From Streptomyces sp. NL15-2K (GTDB taxonomy: Bacteria > Actinomycetota > Actinomycetes > Streptomycetales > Streptomycetaceae): 64,000 nucleotides of DNA. The notes under the pieces were generated by a model that was not told the origin of the DNA, did no database searches, and saw only the letters and a list, made by a program, of their open reading frames with translations. Where the stretch lies: positions 9,175,001 through 9,239,000 of the forward strand of contig NZ_CP130630.1 in NCBI RefSeq assembly GCF_030551255.1, given 5' to 3'. Below, piece by piece: positions 29,912 through 38,169 of the stretch. A program made the position numbers and the translations under genes. Position 1 is the first letter of the stretch, and every line of letters begins with the position of its first letter.

Positions 29912-30532
29912 ATGCCCAACCGCACCCGAGCCGGCGCGCTCACCGTACTCGCCGCCGCATGCCTCGCCCTCGGTTCCGTGCTCGCCGTCCCGGCGAACGC
30001 CACCACCCAGGCACCCGGCTTCCTCTCGGCCGCCGACCTTCCGCCCCACCCCACCTCTTCCTGGACGGCCGGCAAGGTCACCGGTGGTGTACCGGAGGAA
30101 GTGGAGGTGGACAGCTGCCTGAGCATGGCGCTGCCGGGCCACGACTCCTCCTGGCACCGCGACTTCAGGACCGACGTCGACGCGAGCGCCCGTCAGATCA
30201 CCGTCGTCCTGCCGGACATCCGCTCGGCGAAGGGCCTGGCCTCGCGGCTGAACCAGGACATCCGGTCCTGCTCGGAGTGGATCGAGCAGTCCGACCCGGA
30301 GATCGACGCCACCCTCGAGGACTACGGATCGCTGTCCGTCGAGGAGGGCGCCCATGTCTACGGCCTGCACACCGCGACCTCCTGGGGCGCCACCGACATC
30401 CGCCTCCTCTCCGTCGGCCGGGACGGCCGGACGGTGACGGTCGTGGACTGGGGCCAGCTGGGCGACTTCGACGATGCGCCGGTGAAGGCCTTCAAGAAGA
30501 CGACCACCCGCGCGGTGAACAAGCTCCACTGA
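29912..30532 (+). CDS. Secreted protein of unknown function
   Basis: A 206-residue protein with a Sec signal peptide (MPNRTRAGALTVLAAACLAL, likely cleavage after PANA). The mature part has two cysteines (DSCLSM and IRSCSEW) that could form a disulfide, and resembles PknH-type or PASTA-less sensor domains in general layout only. I do not recognise a family. It diverges from the XRE membrane protein with 240 bp between the starts; both have extracytoplasmic parts, so a functional link is possible. ATG 29912 with GGGGGAA upstream. Confidence 0.75.
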   Translation: MPNRTRAGALTVLAAACLALGSVLAVPANATTQAPGFLSAADLPPHPTSSWTAGKVTGGVPEEVEVDSCLSMALPGHDSSWHRDFRTDVDASARQITVVLPDIRSAKGLASRLNQDIRSCSEWIEQSDPEIDATLEDYGSLSVEEGAHVYGLHTATSWGATDIRLLSVGRDGRTVTVVDWGQLGDFDDAPVKAFKKTTTRAVNKLH

Positions 30533-30551
30533 CCGCGACCACCGCAAGACC

Positions 30552-30590
30552 GGGGCCGCCCTCCCGCACGGGGGTCGGGCGGGCGGCCCC
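30552..30590 (+). terminator. Terminator-like stem after the secreted protein gene
   Basis: A perfect 10-bp stem GGGGCCGCCC / GGGCGGCCCC (30552-30561 and 30581-30590) with a G/C-rich 19-nt loop, 20 bp past the stop codon. Confidence 0.7.
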
Positions 30591-30984
30591 GCGCCGGCCA
30601 CGGCGGATTCCGGCCAGTTTCGCCGGCCCCGGGTGGTCGGCGCAGAGCCGGTCGCGGAGATCCGGTGCGCGCTCGCCGAGGCCGGCCGGGACGGGACGTC
30701 GGCCAGGGCTGCCCGTTCCGCGAGCGCCGTGCTTCGACAGCATCTCCACGTCCAGGAACAACTGCCACACCTCTTCGCCGAGTACAGCGAGGTCGGCAGA
30801 GCGGAATCGGTAGCCGGGTCCACCGCCCGCGATCAGGACCCGGCGGCCGACGGAGGCGCCCGCAACATGGCCGAACACCTGGTCGCCAAAGACTCGACAT
30901 GACTGCCGCGTGTGCGACGGGGCATGGATCCCCGTGAACGTGTTCGAGCAGAGGGGAACCGACATCGGCACGCGGGCGGGGGTC
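30591..30984. other. Region without a supported gene
   Basis: Open frames exist on both strands (plus 30633-30902; minus across the same stretch, with VLIAGGGPGYRFRSADLAVL) but neither has a ribosome site or a recognisable family. It may be a decayed gene. Nothing firmer can be said. Confidence 0.3.
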
Positions 30985-31476
30985 ATGAAGAGGCAGGTAC
31001 GAGGAGGCGGTCCCACGGCGACAGGGGCCCTCACGGTGGAGACAGTGGGGGACGACGCCGACAACGACGACGGCGCCGGGGAGGGGGCTCCGGCGCCGCA
31101 GCTCAAGCGCAGACTCCGGCGGGCGGACCTGGGGGCGGTGCCCGAGGCGCGCAAGGCGCTGCGCGCGGTGTTGCGGCACTGGGGCAGGCCCGGTCGATCG
31201 GAGATCGCCGAACTGCTGACCAGCGAACTCGTCACCAACGCGCTCATCCACACCGACCACGACGCGGTCCTGACGGCCACCGTCGGACCCCGTGGGCTCC
31301 GGGTGGAGGTGCGGGACTTCGTGGCCCGCAGGCCCACTCCGTGCGTACCGAACGCCGACGACAGTACGCACGGCAGGGGGCTGATCCTGGTGCAGTCCCT
31401 CGCGGACGCGTGGGGTGTGCGGGCGCACGGGGTGGGGAAGGCGGTGTGGTTCGAGCTGGAGGCGGGGGTTTCCTGA
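30985..31476 (+). CDS. RsbW/SpoIIAB-like ATP-binding protein
   Basis: A 163-residue GHKL-fold protein. The N-box is SEIAELLTSELVTNALIHTD and the glycine box is THGRGLILVQSLADAWGV, followed by KAVWFEL. Such proteins act as anti-sigma factors or kinases of anti-anti-sigma factors and are abundant in streptomycetes; the partner is not in this window. The start is uncertain: ATG 30985 gives a usual length, while in-frame GTG codons at 30910, 30934 and 30940 would add up to 25 residues with no better ribosome site. Confidence 0.8.
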   Translation: MKRQVRGGGPTATGALTVETVGDDADNDDGAGEGAPAPQLKRRLRRADLGAVPEARKALRAVLRHWGRPGRSEIAELLTSELVTNALIHTDHDAVLTATVGPRGLRVEVRDFVARRPTPCVPNADDSTHGRGLILVQSLADAWGVRAHGVGKAVWFELEAGVS

Positions 31477-31518
31477 CCGGGCGTCAACAGACGGTATGTC
31501 TGTGGACGATGTCCAACA

Positions 31519-31563
31519 CACGGGAGGGGGGAGCGGCTCCATGAGCCGCTCCCCCCTCCCGTG
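31519..31563. terminator. Bidirectional terminator with 20-bp perfect stem
   Basis: Bases 31519-31538 and 31544-31563 are perfectly complementary around a 5-nt loop (CCATG). It sits 42 bp after the ATPase gene and 28 bp after the convergent DUF2637 gene, so it can serve both. Confidence 0.85.
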
Positions 31564-31591
31564 ATGCCAGGCGGGCTTGTGCCCGGTGGGC

Positions 31592-32635
31592 CTAGCCGAA
31601 CTGCTGCTCGAGGTCCTTGAGCTTGCGCTCCAAGGAGTCGAGGCGCGGCAGGGCCATTGTGTCGTCCTCCGCGGTGAGGTCGACGGTAACGGGGTCAGAT
31701 CCGCTGCGGACGGGCTGCAGGGAGGGCCGTTGGCGTACGGGGGGCAGTTGCTCCGGCGTCGATATGGCAGGCTCCGCGGAGACTCGGTCGGAGGCCCGTT
31801 CCAGGGTGGCCTGCGCCTCCAGCTGCCGGCCGCGGCCGACGAAACCGCGGTGGCCCCGGCTGATCGCCTTGAGCTGCGCGCGCTCCACGCGCTCCTGCTC
31901 GCGCCGGCGCAGTCGGGCCGCCTCCTTCTGGCGCTTGTCCTCGCGCACCTCGTCGACCGCCTCGTCCAGGCTGCGCACGCCCTCCAGGAGCATCAGCGAC
32001 CACGCCTTGTACGTCTCGCGCGGGGCCCGCATCCAGCGGACGGCGCGGATCTGCGGCAGCGGACGGGGCACCAGGCCCTGCTCGCGCAGGGCGGCCCGGC
32101 GGGTCTGCTTCAGCGCGCGGTCGAACAGCACGGCCGCCGACATCGACATGCCGGCGAAGAACTGCGGGGCGCCCGCGTGGTCGATGCCCCTGGGCGCGTG
32201 CACCCAGTTGAACCAGGCCGCGGCGCCCGCGAACGTCCACACGAGTATCCGGGAGCCGAGCGCCGCGTCACCGTGGCTGGCCTCGCGCACCGCGAGTACG
32301 GAGCAGAACATCGCCGCACCGTCCAGGCCGAAGGGGACGAGATACTCCCAGCCGCCGGACAGGTTCAGGTTCTGCTGGCCGAAGCCGACCAGGCCGTGAA
32401 AGGAGAGGGCGGCGGCCACCGCCGCACAGCAGAACAACAGGACGTAGGAGGCGGTGCCGTAAATGGCCTCCTTGCGCCTGCGGCGCTCCTCGCTGCGCTC
32501 CCACGAGTCGTCCGCGCTCGCGCTCTCCCCGGAGGGGCGCTTGCCGCGCGCGAGCACCGCCACCGCCGCCAGCATGCCCAGGAGCAGTACGGCGCCCGGA
32601 AGCAGCCAGTTCAGCGATATGTCGGTCAGTCTCAT
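31592..32635 (-). CDS. DUF2637 membrane protein
   Basis: A 347-residue protein with one N-terminal membrane helix (NWLLPGAVLLLGMLAAVAVL), a charged loop, and three more hydrophobic segments (about 75-175) typical of DUF2637 proteins, which include conjugation-related Spd proteins of actinomycete plasmids. The C-terminal half is a charged coiled coil (EAVDEVREDKRQKEAARLRR) and ends in a leucine-rich heptad (DSLERKLKDLEQQFG). Start ATG 32635 with AAGGGA upstream; an extension to 32695 is unsupported. Chromosomal copies have no known function. Confidence 0.8.
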   Translation of the reverse strand: MRLTDISLNWLLPGAVLLLGMLAAVAVLARGKRPSGESASADDSWERSEERRRRKEAIYGTASYVLLFCCAAVAAALSFHGLVGFGQQNLNLSGGWEYLVPFGLDGAAMFCSVLAVREASHGDAALGSRILVWTFAGAAAWFNWVHAPRGIDHAGAPQFFAGMSMSAAVLFDRALKQTRRAALREQGLVPRPLPQIRAVRWMRAPRETYKAWSLMLLEGVRSLDEAVDEVREDKRQKEAARLRRREQERVERAQLKAISRGHRGFVGRGRQLEAQATLERASDRVSAEPAISTPEQLPPVRQRPSLQPVRSGSDPVTVDLTAEDDTMALPRLDSLERKLKDLEQQFG

Positions 32636-32941
32636 CTGGGGTCCCTTGCATTGGGATAGGGCGTGATAACGCCCGCCATAGTGGCCCAATCCCAACGGCC
32701 CTCAGGGGGTTTCGGGGCAAGAGGCCGCCAAGGAATTGCAAGGGGGGTGCCCAGGGCGGCGTTCTGCTCGAACTGCCGCTTGAGGGGCGGGAGTTGAGTT
32801 CGAATAAGACTACCCGTGCGGGTGGTTCCACGGAAAGTTCCCGTGACCCGTGAGAAAGTTGTGAATTGCCTGTAACCGGGCGGAAGTCTTGTTCGCGGCG
32901 ATCCTACGGGATGCCCGAGTCGGCTCGGACCTGAGGGTGGC
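32636..32941. other. Intergenic region, 306 bp
   Basis: Holds the promoter side of the DUF2637 gene and the 3' flank of the fhuF-like relic. A small inverted repeat GGCGT-GATA-ACGCC lies at about 32659-32672. The stretch 32800-32880 is relatively A/T-rich for this genome. No gene seen. Confidence 0.4.
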
Positions 32942-33976
32942 TCAACTGGCGGCGGCCGACATGAGCTTGGTGACGCGGTCCGCGTCGCTGGTCCGCGGGC
33001 AGGTGACGCAGGTGTCCTGCGGCTCCAGTGTGTAGAACATGCAGCAGCTCGCCCGGTCCCGGGTGGGCAGCGACTCGCCGTTCGGGCCGGTCAGTACGCG
33101 GAAGGCGGCCGAGCCGACGTACGGCTTGGTCGTGCCCGGCAGGAGGAGTTCCAGCTCGTGCTCGGCCCGCCGCCGCTCGTCCTCGCCGAGGAGTTCCGCG
33201 ACGTACCAGAGGCTTTCCACGATCTCGTCGGTCACCATGCCCCACAGGGCGCGGCCGCGCCGGCGCGTGCGCGGGCCGAAGCCGGCCAGGACGGGTTCCA
33301 TGTGCTCGGCGACGGCCGCGCGGACCTAGGGCCTGTGTCGAAAGTGGCGCCTGCCGGGCGGCGCCTGGCACGCACTCTCGCCGCGCCGGGCGAAAGCCCA
33401 AGTACATCCAGTACGAGGGCTTCCGCCCGGCACGCCGAGAGCACGCACCAGACGCCGCCCGGCCCGCCCTTCGGGCGGACGACGCCACTTTCGACACAGG
33501 CCCTAGGCCCGCAGGGCCTCCTCGTCGGGGACGGGGCGGGCGCCGGGGAGTGTCGCCGCGGGGTCGTCCGGCAGGCAGGCGAAGGGGCCGGGGCGTACGG
33601 CGAACGCCATGGGGTCCTGGGTGCGGTCGTACGAGACGTTCGTCACGGGGTGGCGGGGGACCCGGCGGTGCAGGAACCAGGGTGCGGTGATCAGGAGGCA
33701 GGCGGGCCAGGCGTAACGGTGCAGGCCGAAGCTCGCGATCACGTCGGGGCGGGCGGGGCGGCCGTGGTCCCGGAGCACTTGTGCGTCGTCCCGGGCGAGG
33801 AAGGCGTCGAGGCCGGGGCCGCCGTCCGCCAGGGCGGCGGCGGTGACCCAGCCGCCCCCTTCGGGGGCCCACTGGTCGGGGGTGAGCTCCGTGACGGTCA
33901 GGGCCGGGAGGGCTTGGGTGAGGCGGGCGTACGCGGCCGTGACGGGCGAGTGGGGGGCGGGCAGCGGCGCAGGCAT
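32942..33976 (-). pseudogene. FhuF-like siderophore-iron reductase gene interrupted by a MITE
   Basis: Two halves of one gene. The 5' half (33503-33976) encodes 157 residues including FGLHRYAWPACLLITAPWFL and NVSYDRTQDPMAFA. The 3' half (32942 to about 33325) encodes EHMEPVLAGFGPRTRRRGRA and the [2Fe-2S] ligand block ASCCMFYTLEPQDTCVTCPR (Cys-Cys-x10-Cys-x2-Cys) diagnostic of FhuF. The family reduces ferric iron in imported siderophores. A 173-bp palindromic element lies between the halves. Removing it with one CTAG copy restores a shared frame but leaves a TAG at the joint. An iron box precedes the 5' half. Gene likely non-functional unless a split product works. Confidence 0.88.
33330..33502. 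mobile_element. 173-bp MITE with perfect 20-bp terminal repeats
   Basis: Ends GGCCTGTGTCGAAAGTGGCG (33330-33349) and its exact complement (33483-33502). It is flanked by CTAG on both sides (33326-33329 and 33503-33506), consistent with a 4-bp YTAR-type target duplication as made by IS5-family transposases. Almost the whole interior is a second imperfect palindrome around 33405-33415. No transposase is encoded. The exact TIR/duplication border is ambiguous by one or two bases because the CCTAGG context is itself palindromic. Confidence 0.9.
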
Positions 33977-34004
33977 ACGGGACCACCGATTCGCTGACGT
34001 CTTC

Positions 34005-34024
34005 AGATAAGGCTTACCTTATCG
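34005..34024 (-). promoter_or_regulatory. Iron box (DmdR/IdeR-type operator)
   Basis: TAAGGCTTACCTTA at 34008-34021 within a longer palindrome-like block, matching the dyad of DtxR-family iron boxes (TNAGG...CCTNA). It lies about 30-50 bp upstream of the fhuF-like start at 33976, where an iron repressor would block transcription under iron sufficiency. Confidence 0.75.
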
Positions 34025-34132
34025 AACATGATTGGGATTTGAACTGGCCGCTTCTGCCCCTAAGGTGCTTGACGGACGAGTAACAAGCCGCCGTAATGAC
34101 CCCAAGTACTGATACGTCCGGAGGAGGAGCCC

Positions 34133-34960
34133 GTGAGGCAGGGTGTGCAGGGCTCCGCAGGGGTGGCGGCGGCGCGGGTGCCGTCGCAGGCCCGGGCCGC
34201 GGACGTGGAACGGGAGCGGGGCGCTGCCGCTGGGGCCGCGCGGGGTGAGCACACCCATGGCGAGCAGCCGATCCCGTGCCCGGGCGACGACCGCGCCCGT
34301 CCCGCTGTTCAGCGGTCCTCCGTGCAGCGGTCCTCTGTGCAGCGGTCCTCTGTGCGGGGTCAGATCGTGGACGCCCTGCGTACCGCCTTGGTGGCGGGGG
34401 AGCTGCGGCCCGGCGAGGTGTACTCCGCTCCCGCGCTCGGTGAGCGCTTCGGGGTGTCCGCGACGCCGGTGCGGGAGGCCATGCAGCAGCTCGCGCTGGA
34501 GGGGGCCGTCGAGGTCGTGCCGAATCGCGGGTTCCGGGTCGTCGAGCGGGGGACACGTGAACTGGCGGAGCTGGCGGAAGTGCGCGCGCTGATCGAGGTG
34601 CCGGTGATGCTGCGGCTGGCCCGCACGGTGCCGGCCGAGCGCTGGGCCGAGTTGCGGCCCCTCGCCGAGGCGACTGTGCGGGCCGCGTCCTCCGGTTGCC
34701 GGGCCACGTACGCGGAGTCCGACCGGGCCTTCCATCGCGCGCTGCTCGCGTTGGCGGGCAACGAGCAGCTGGTCCAGATCGCGGAGGAGCTCCATCGGCG
34801 GGCTCAGTGGCCGCTGGTGGGCGGGCCACCCGGGGTGCGGGGGCGGGCGGAGCTCGTGGCGGACGCGGCGGAGCACGTGGCGTTGCTGGACGCGTTGATC
34901 GCGCGGGACGTGGATGTGGTGCGGAGCCTGGTGGGGGAGCACTTCGCGGGAGCGTCGTGA
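34133..34960 (+). CDS. GntR-family (FadR/FCD) transcriptional regulator
   Basis: A 275-residue regulator. A non-conserved N-terminal region of about 75 residues ends in VQRSSVQRSSVQRSSV. Then follows a GntR winged helix (QIVDALRTALVAGELRPGEV, LGERFGVSATPVREAMQQLA) and a helical FCD effector domain (AELAEVRALIEVPVMLRLA, SDRAFHRALLALAGN, DAAEHVALLDALIARD) whose His/Asp residues bind metal and ligand in relatives. Effector unknown. The GTG at 34133 follows GGAGGAGGAG. It diverges from the fhuF-like gene. Confidence 0.88.
   Translation: MRQGVQGSAGVAAARVPSQARAADVERERGAAAGAARGEHTHGEQPIPCPGDDRARPAVQRSSVQRSSVQRSSVRGQIVDALRTALVAGELRPGEVYSAPALGERFGVSATPVREAMQQLALEGAVEVVPNRGFRVVERGTRELAELAEVRALIEVPVMLRLARTVPAERWAELRPLAEATVRAASSGCRATYAESDRAFHRALLALAGNEQLVQIAEELHRRAQWPLVGGPPGVRGRAELVADAAEHVALLDALIARDVDVVRSLVGEHFAGAS
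34310..34354 (+). repeat. 15-bp in-frame tandem repeat, three copies
   Basis: Three near-identical units CAGCGGTCCTCYGTG encode QRSSV repeats just before the GntR winged helix. Confidence 0.9.
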
Positions 34961-35008
34961 GGCCCTGATGGGCCTCACGACGGTGCCCTTACCGGTCAGG
35001 GTTACGCG

Positions 35009-35782
35009 TTACGCCGCCCCCGCCGGCGGAGCCAACTGGCGGGCCAGCCAAGTCGGGACGCCTCCGAGCAGGCGGAACAGGCGGCGGGCCTCCTCGCGGA
35101 GGCGGGACGCCTCCGGCTCCGTCTCCGCGTCCGCCAGGGACGCCAGTGCCGGGGCCGTACCGACCAGGTAGCCCAACTCCTCACGGATCCGCAGGGATTC
35201 GGTGAAGCCGTGCCGGGCCTCCGCCAGTTCGCCGTCCCTCAGGGCGAGTCCGGCCAGGTGGCGCCAGGTGAAGGAGAGCAGGAGCGGGTCGGCGTGGGCC
35301 GTGGCGCCCGCGTGGGCGCGGCGGTAGGCGGCGCGTGCCGCCTGGGGGGAGCCGGTCAGGTTCTCCGCCAGCAGGCCCCGGCGGAAGTCCAGCAGGGCCC
35401 GCTGCTCGGAGCCCGGGGGGATGAGAGCCGCGGCCCGGCCGAGCGCCGCACGCGCCTCGTCGGCCCGGTCCCGTACGCCGTGCAGCGTCGCCGCGTACGC
35501 AAGTTGCCCGCGTTCACAAGCGGCCGCGCCCCGCTCGTCGTCGCCGTGGGCCAGCGCCTCGGCCGTGCGCAGCGCGTCCTCGGCCTCCTCCCAGCCCTGC
35601 TCCGTGTAAAGGCAGCGCTCCACGAAGAGGGAGGCCCGTTGCAGCGCGGCCGGTGCGGTGACCGGTTGGAGCAGGGCGGCCGCGTCGCCCCAGCAGGCGC
35701 GCGAGCGCAGCCGCCATACCGCGGTCTGGAGTGGATCGTCACCGGCGGTCGTTCCGTTACCAGACATGGCGGTATGCGCCAC
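35009..35782 (-). CDS. TPR-like helical repeat protein
   Basis: A 257-residue all-helical, Ala/Leu/Arg-rich soluble protein with pairs of helices typical of tetratricopeptide repeats (EEAEDALRTAEALAHGDDE, DEARAALGRAAALIPPGSEQ, QAARAAYRRAHAGATAHADP, AEARHGFTESLRIREELGY). No enzymatic motif. Relatives are usually annotated as hypothetical. The GTG at 35782 has GGGAGGACAAC in front. A MITE begins only 15 bp upstream of the start codon, so its native promoter has been pushed away or replaced. Confidence 0.75.
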   Translation of the reverse strand: MAHTAMSGNGTTAGDDPLQTAVWRLRSRACWGDAAALLQPVTAPAALQRASLFVERCLYTEQGWEEAEDALRTAEALAHGDDERGAAACERGQLAYAATLHGVRDRADEARAALGRAAALIPPGSEQRALLDFRRGLLAENLTGSPQAARAAYRRAHAGATAHADPLLLSFTWRHLAGLALRDGELAEARHGFTESLRIREELGYLVGTAPALASLADAETEPEASRLREEARRLFRLLGGVPTWLARQLAPPAGAA

Positions 35783-35796
35783 GTTGTCCTCCCCAA

Positions 35797-36004
35797 GGTC
35801 CTGTCCTTCGGATCAGCTCGGGGTCGCGGGGCTTGGCACGCACATCTGCGGCGTTGTCGTCGGTCGCCGACGCTCCGCGTCGCCCGCCGCGGTAGCGGCT
35901 GATCGACACGGCTCCTCCGCCTTGCAGCTGCACGCACCAAGCCCCGCTCACCGGCGTTGCCCGGCACCGCCCTTTCAACACCGACCTGATCCGAAGGACA
36001 GGCC
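35797..36004. mobile_element. 208-bp MITE-like palindromic element
   Basis: Terminal inverted repeats of 20 bp with one mismatch: the right end is CTGATCCGAAGGACAGGCCC (35985-36004) and the left end (35797-35816 region) is its complement with one change. Inside, the imperfect inverted repeat continues (GGGGCTTGG near 35830 against CCAAGCCCC near 35937). No coding capacity for a transposase. No clear target duplication was found. Confidence 0.75.
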
Positions 36005-36073
36005 CAGCACGCCATCGAGCTGTTGAGTGGTGGCGGCATCTCAGCACGAATCGACGGGCCTGGCCAAGAGGCT

Positions 36074-36091
36074 GGGTGAAGGATTTCACAA
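36074..36091 (-). promoter_or_regulatory. Rex-like redox operator candidate
   Basis: On the minus strand TTGTGAAATCCTTCACCC matches the Rex palindrome TTGTGAANNNNTTCACAA at all fixed positions but the last two. It is about 300 bp upstream of the TPR-like gene and would be about 90 bp upstream without the MITE. Single site, so chance is possible. Confidence 0.4.
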
Positions 36092-36119
36092 AGTCGTGGG
36101 ATTCGGGGGGCCCGAGGTT

Positions 36120-37790
36120 TCAGCTCATGCGCAGTGCCAGGAAGAAGTCCAGCTTGTCCTCCAGCCGCGACAGGTCCCGGCTCGTCAACTGCTCGATCCG
36201 GCCCACCCGGTAGCGCAGCGTGTTGACGTGCAGGTGGAGGCGGGTCGCGCAGCGGGTCCAGGAGCCGTCGCAGTCGAGGAAGGCTTCCAGGGTCGGGATC
36301 AGTTCGGCGCGGTGGCGGCGGTCGTAGTCGCGCAGGGGGTCCAGGAGGCGGGCCGTGAAGGCTCGGCGGACGTCGTCCGGGACGAACGGCAGCAGCAGGA
36401 CGTGGGAGGCCAGTTCCTGGTGGCCCGCCGCGCAGACCCGGCCGGGGCGGGCGGCGGCCACCCGGCGGGCGTGGCGGGCTTCCTCCAGGGCGCCGCGCAG
36501 GCCCTCCGCCGAGTGGACGGACGCGCTGACACCGAGGGTGACCCGGCCGTCGTCGTCCAGGCCGGCCGACAGGGGGTCCCGTACGGATTCCAGGAGCACG
36601 TCGGCGAGGAGGCCCGCCTCCGAGCCGTCGTGTTCCGAGGAGACCGCGGGGAGGGGGACAAGGGCGATCGCCTCGTCGCCGGTGTGGGCCACCGCGATGC
36701 GGTCCGAGGGCTCGGGGCCCGTGGCGAGCGGGTCCACCAGGATTTCCTCGAGGAGGGACTGGGCCACCGGGCCTCCTTCCGGGGCGCCGTCCCGCCATTC
36801 GACCCGGCCCACCACCACTTGCCAGTGCGGGGCCGCGCCGAGGCCGGGGAGGAGTACGGGGGCGGCCACCCTCAGGCGGGCCGCGATCTCGGCGGGGGGC
36901 GCGCCGGCCTGCACCAGTTCCAGGACCTCCTGGGCCAGGCGGCGGCGGACCGTGCGGGCCGCGTCCCTGCGGTCCCGTTCGACCGCGATGAGCTGGGTGA
37001 CGCCCTGGAGGAGGTCCAGGCGTTCCTCCGGCCAGTCCCCGGCGTCCGCCTCGACGGCCAGCAGCCAGTCCGACAGGACCGTTTCGCGGACGTCCCGGGC
37101 GCCCTGCGGGGAGCGGCCGCTGCTGCGGACCGGGAAGAGGGAGTACGTCGTCGCGCCGAGCGTCACCCGGTGGGGGCCGCGTCTGCCCGTGCGGACGGCC
37201 GCCAGGTGTTCGGCCGCGAGCTTCGCGCGCACATCGGCGGACAGGCCGGGGGCGGCCTTCGGGCCCGCGATCAGGCGGCCCGCGGGGGAGAGCACCCAGG
37301 CGCGCAGGTCCAGGTCCGAGCCGAGCAGGTCCAGGACCACGTCCGGGCCGCCGCCCGCCGGGCCCGACGTCATCATGCGGCGGTGCCGGTCGACCACGGC
37401 CGCCAGGTCTCCGGCCCGCTCGCCCGAGACCTGCCGTACGACGTGTTCGGTGATCGTCGCGAAAGCCACCGATTCGTGCACCGCGAACAGCGGGAGGCGG
37501 TGGCGGGCGCAGGCCACGACCAGGTCGTCCGGGACGTCGCCCAGTTCCGCCTCGCCGGCCGCCAGCGCGGCCACGCCGGCCTGCACCAGGATGCGTACGA
37601 ACGGCTCGGAGTCGGCGGCGTTCCGGCGCCAGGCCAGGCCGGTCAGGACCAGTTCCCCGCCCGAGAGATAGCGGCTGGGGTCCCTGAGGTCGGTGGTCAT
37701 GACGCCGCGTACGGTGCGGTCCAGCTCGTCGTCGCCGCCGAGCAGCCTGAGGCCCAGCGCGTCGGTGTTCAGCAGTGCGCGCAGCCGCAT
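36120..37790 (-). CDS. pucR: PucR-family transcriptional regulator
   Basis: A 556-residue activator. The N-terminal PucR (purine catabolism) domain spans about 5-120 (RGVMTTDLRDPSRYLSGGEL), followed by a middle GGDEF-like ligand region. The C-terminal helix-turn-helix (about 495-556) reads CATRLHLHVNTLRYRVGRIE, then LSRLEDKLDFFLALRM. It diverges from the xanthine dehydrogenase operon with 379 bp between starts, and in Bacillus and actinobacteria PucR proteins activate such purine genes. The start codon at 37790 lacks a strong ribosome site. Confidence 0.9.
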   Translation of the reverse strand: MRLRALLNTDALGLRLLGGDDELDRTVRGVMTTDLRDPSRYLSGGELVLTGLAWRRNAADSEPFVRILVQAGVAALAAGEAELGDVPDDLVVACARHRLPLFAVHESVAFATITEHVVRQVSGERAGDLAAVVDRHRRMMTSGPAGGGPDVVLDLLGSDLDLRAWVLSPAGRLIAGPKAAPGLSADVRAKLAAEHLAAVRTGRRGPHRVTLGATTYSLFPVRSSGRSPQGARDVRETVLSDWLLAVEADAGDWPEERLDLLQGVTQLIAVERDRRDAARTVRRRLAQEVLELVQAGAPPAEIAARLRVAAPVLLPGLGAAPHWQVVVGRVEWRDGAPEGGPVAQSLLEEILVDPLATGPEPSDRIAVAHTGDEAIALVPLPAVSSEHDGSEAGLLADVLLESVRDPLSAGLDDDGRVTLGVSASVHSAEGLRGALEEARHARRVAAARPGRVCAAGHQELASHVLLLPFVPDDVRRAFTARLLDPLRDYDRRHRAELIPTLEAFLDCDGSWTRCATRLHLHVNTLRYRVGRIEQLTSRDLSRLEDKLDFFLALRMS

Positions 37791-38169
37791 TCTCGTCGCC
37801 GCCGTTCTTTGTCTCGAAATCTTCGATGAGTCGGGGAGGGGCGTGGGTGGGGAGCGGCCCGTTCGGCGGGCTGGTGAGCGGTGCTCGCCGTCGCCGTGGC
37901 CGTGTTCCGGCCGTGTCCCTGGTCACACGGTGTGTGTCTGGCGTTTCCACACGAAAACGGGGGTGTTTCTGATGACCTCCGTTCATACGAATCTACAAGA
38001 TGACCGCCCTGGCCAGCCAACTCCTTCATGGTTTCCGTGACTGACCCGGTCGGCGGACGGCGCTGTGTACTGGCCCCACTGAGCGTGAACAGCACATGAA
38101 CGAGCCGGGCCCGCCGCACACGGATTGGCTCGATCCGCACGATCCATGAGACGAAGAAGAGAGCCGGTC
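37791..38169. other. Divergent control region of pucR and the xanthine dehydrogenase operon
   Basis: 379 bp without a gene. It contains small dyads: TCGAAATCTTCGA at about 37814-37826, CACACGGTGTGTG at about 37924-37936, and TTCATACGAAT near 37982. Any of these could be a PucR site, but no consensus is known to me. Confidence 0.4.

Noticed and set aside
30633..30902. A possible 89-codon plus-strand gene
   Set aside because: No ribosome site, no recognisable family, and composition like shadow frames; kept only as an unassigned region.
33330..33502. Short coding frame crossing the palindromic element (reading RKPKYIQYEGFRPARRE)
   Set aside because: The frame is a by-product of the MITE palindrome and reads similarly from both strands; not a protein gene.
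35356..37986. An 876-codon minus-strand open frame with other long frames overlapping pucR and the TPR-like gene
   Set aside because: It is an Arg/Pro/Gly-rich shadow of the real genes, with no domain and no start signal. High G+C leaves antisense frames open.
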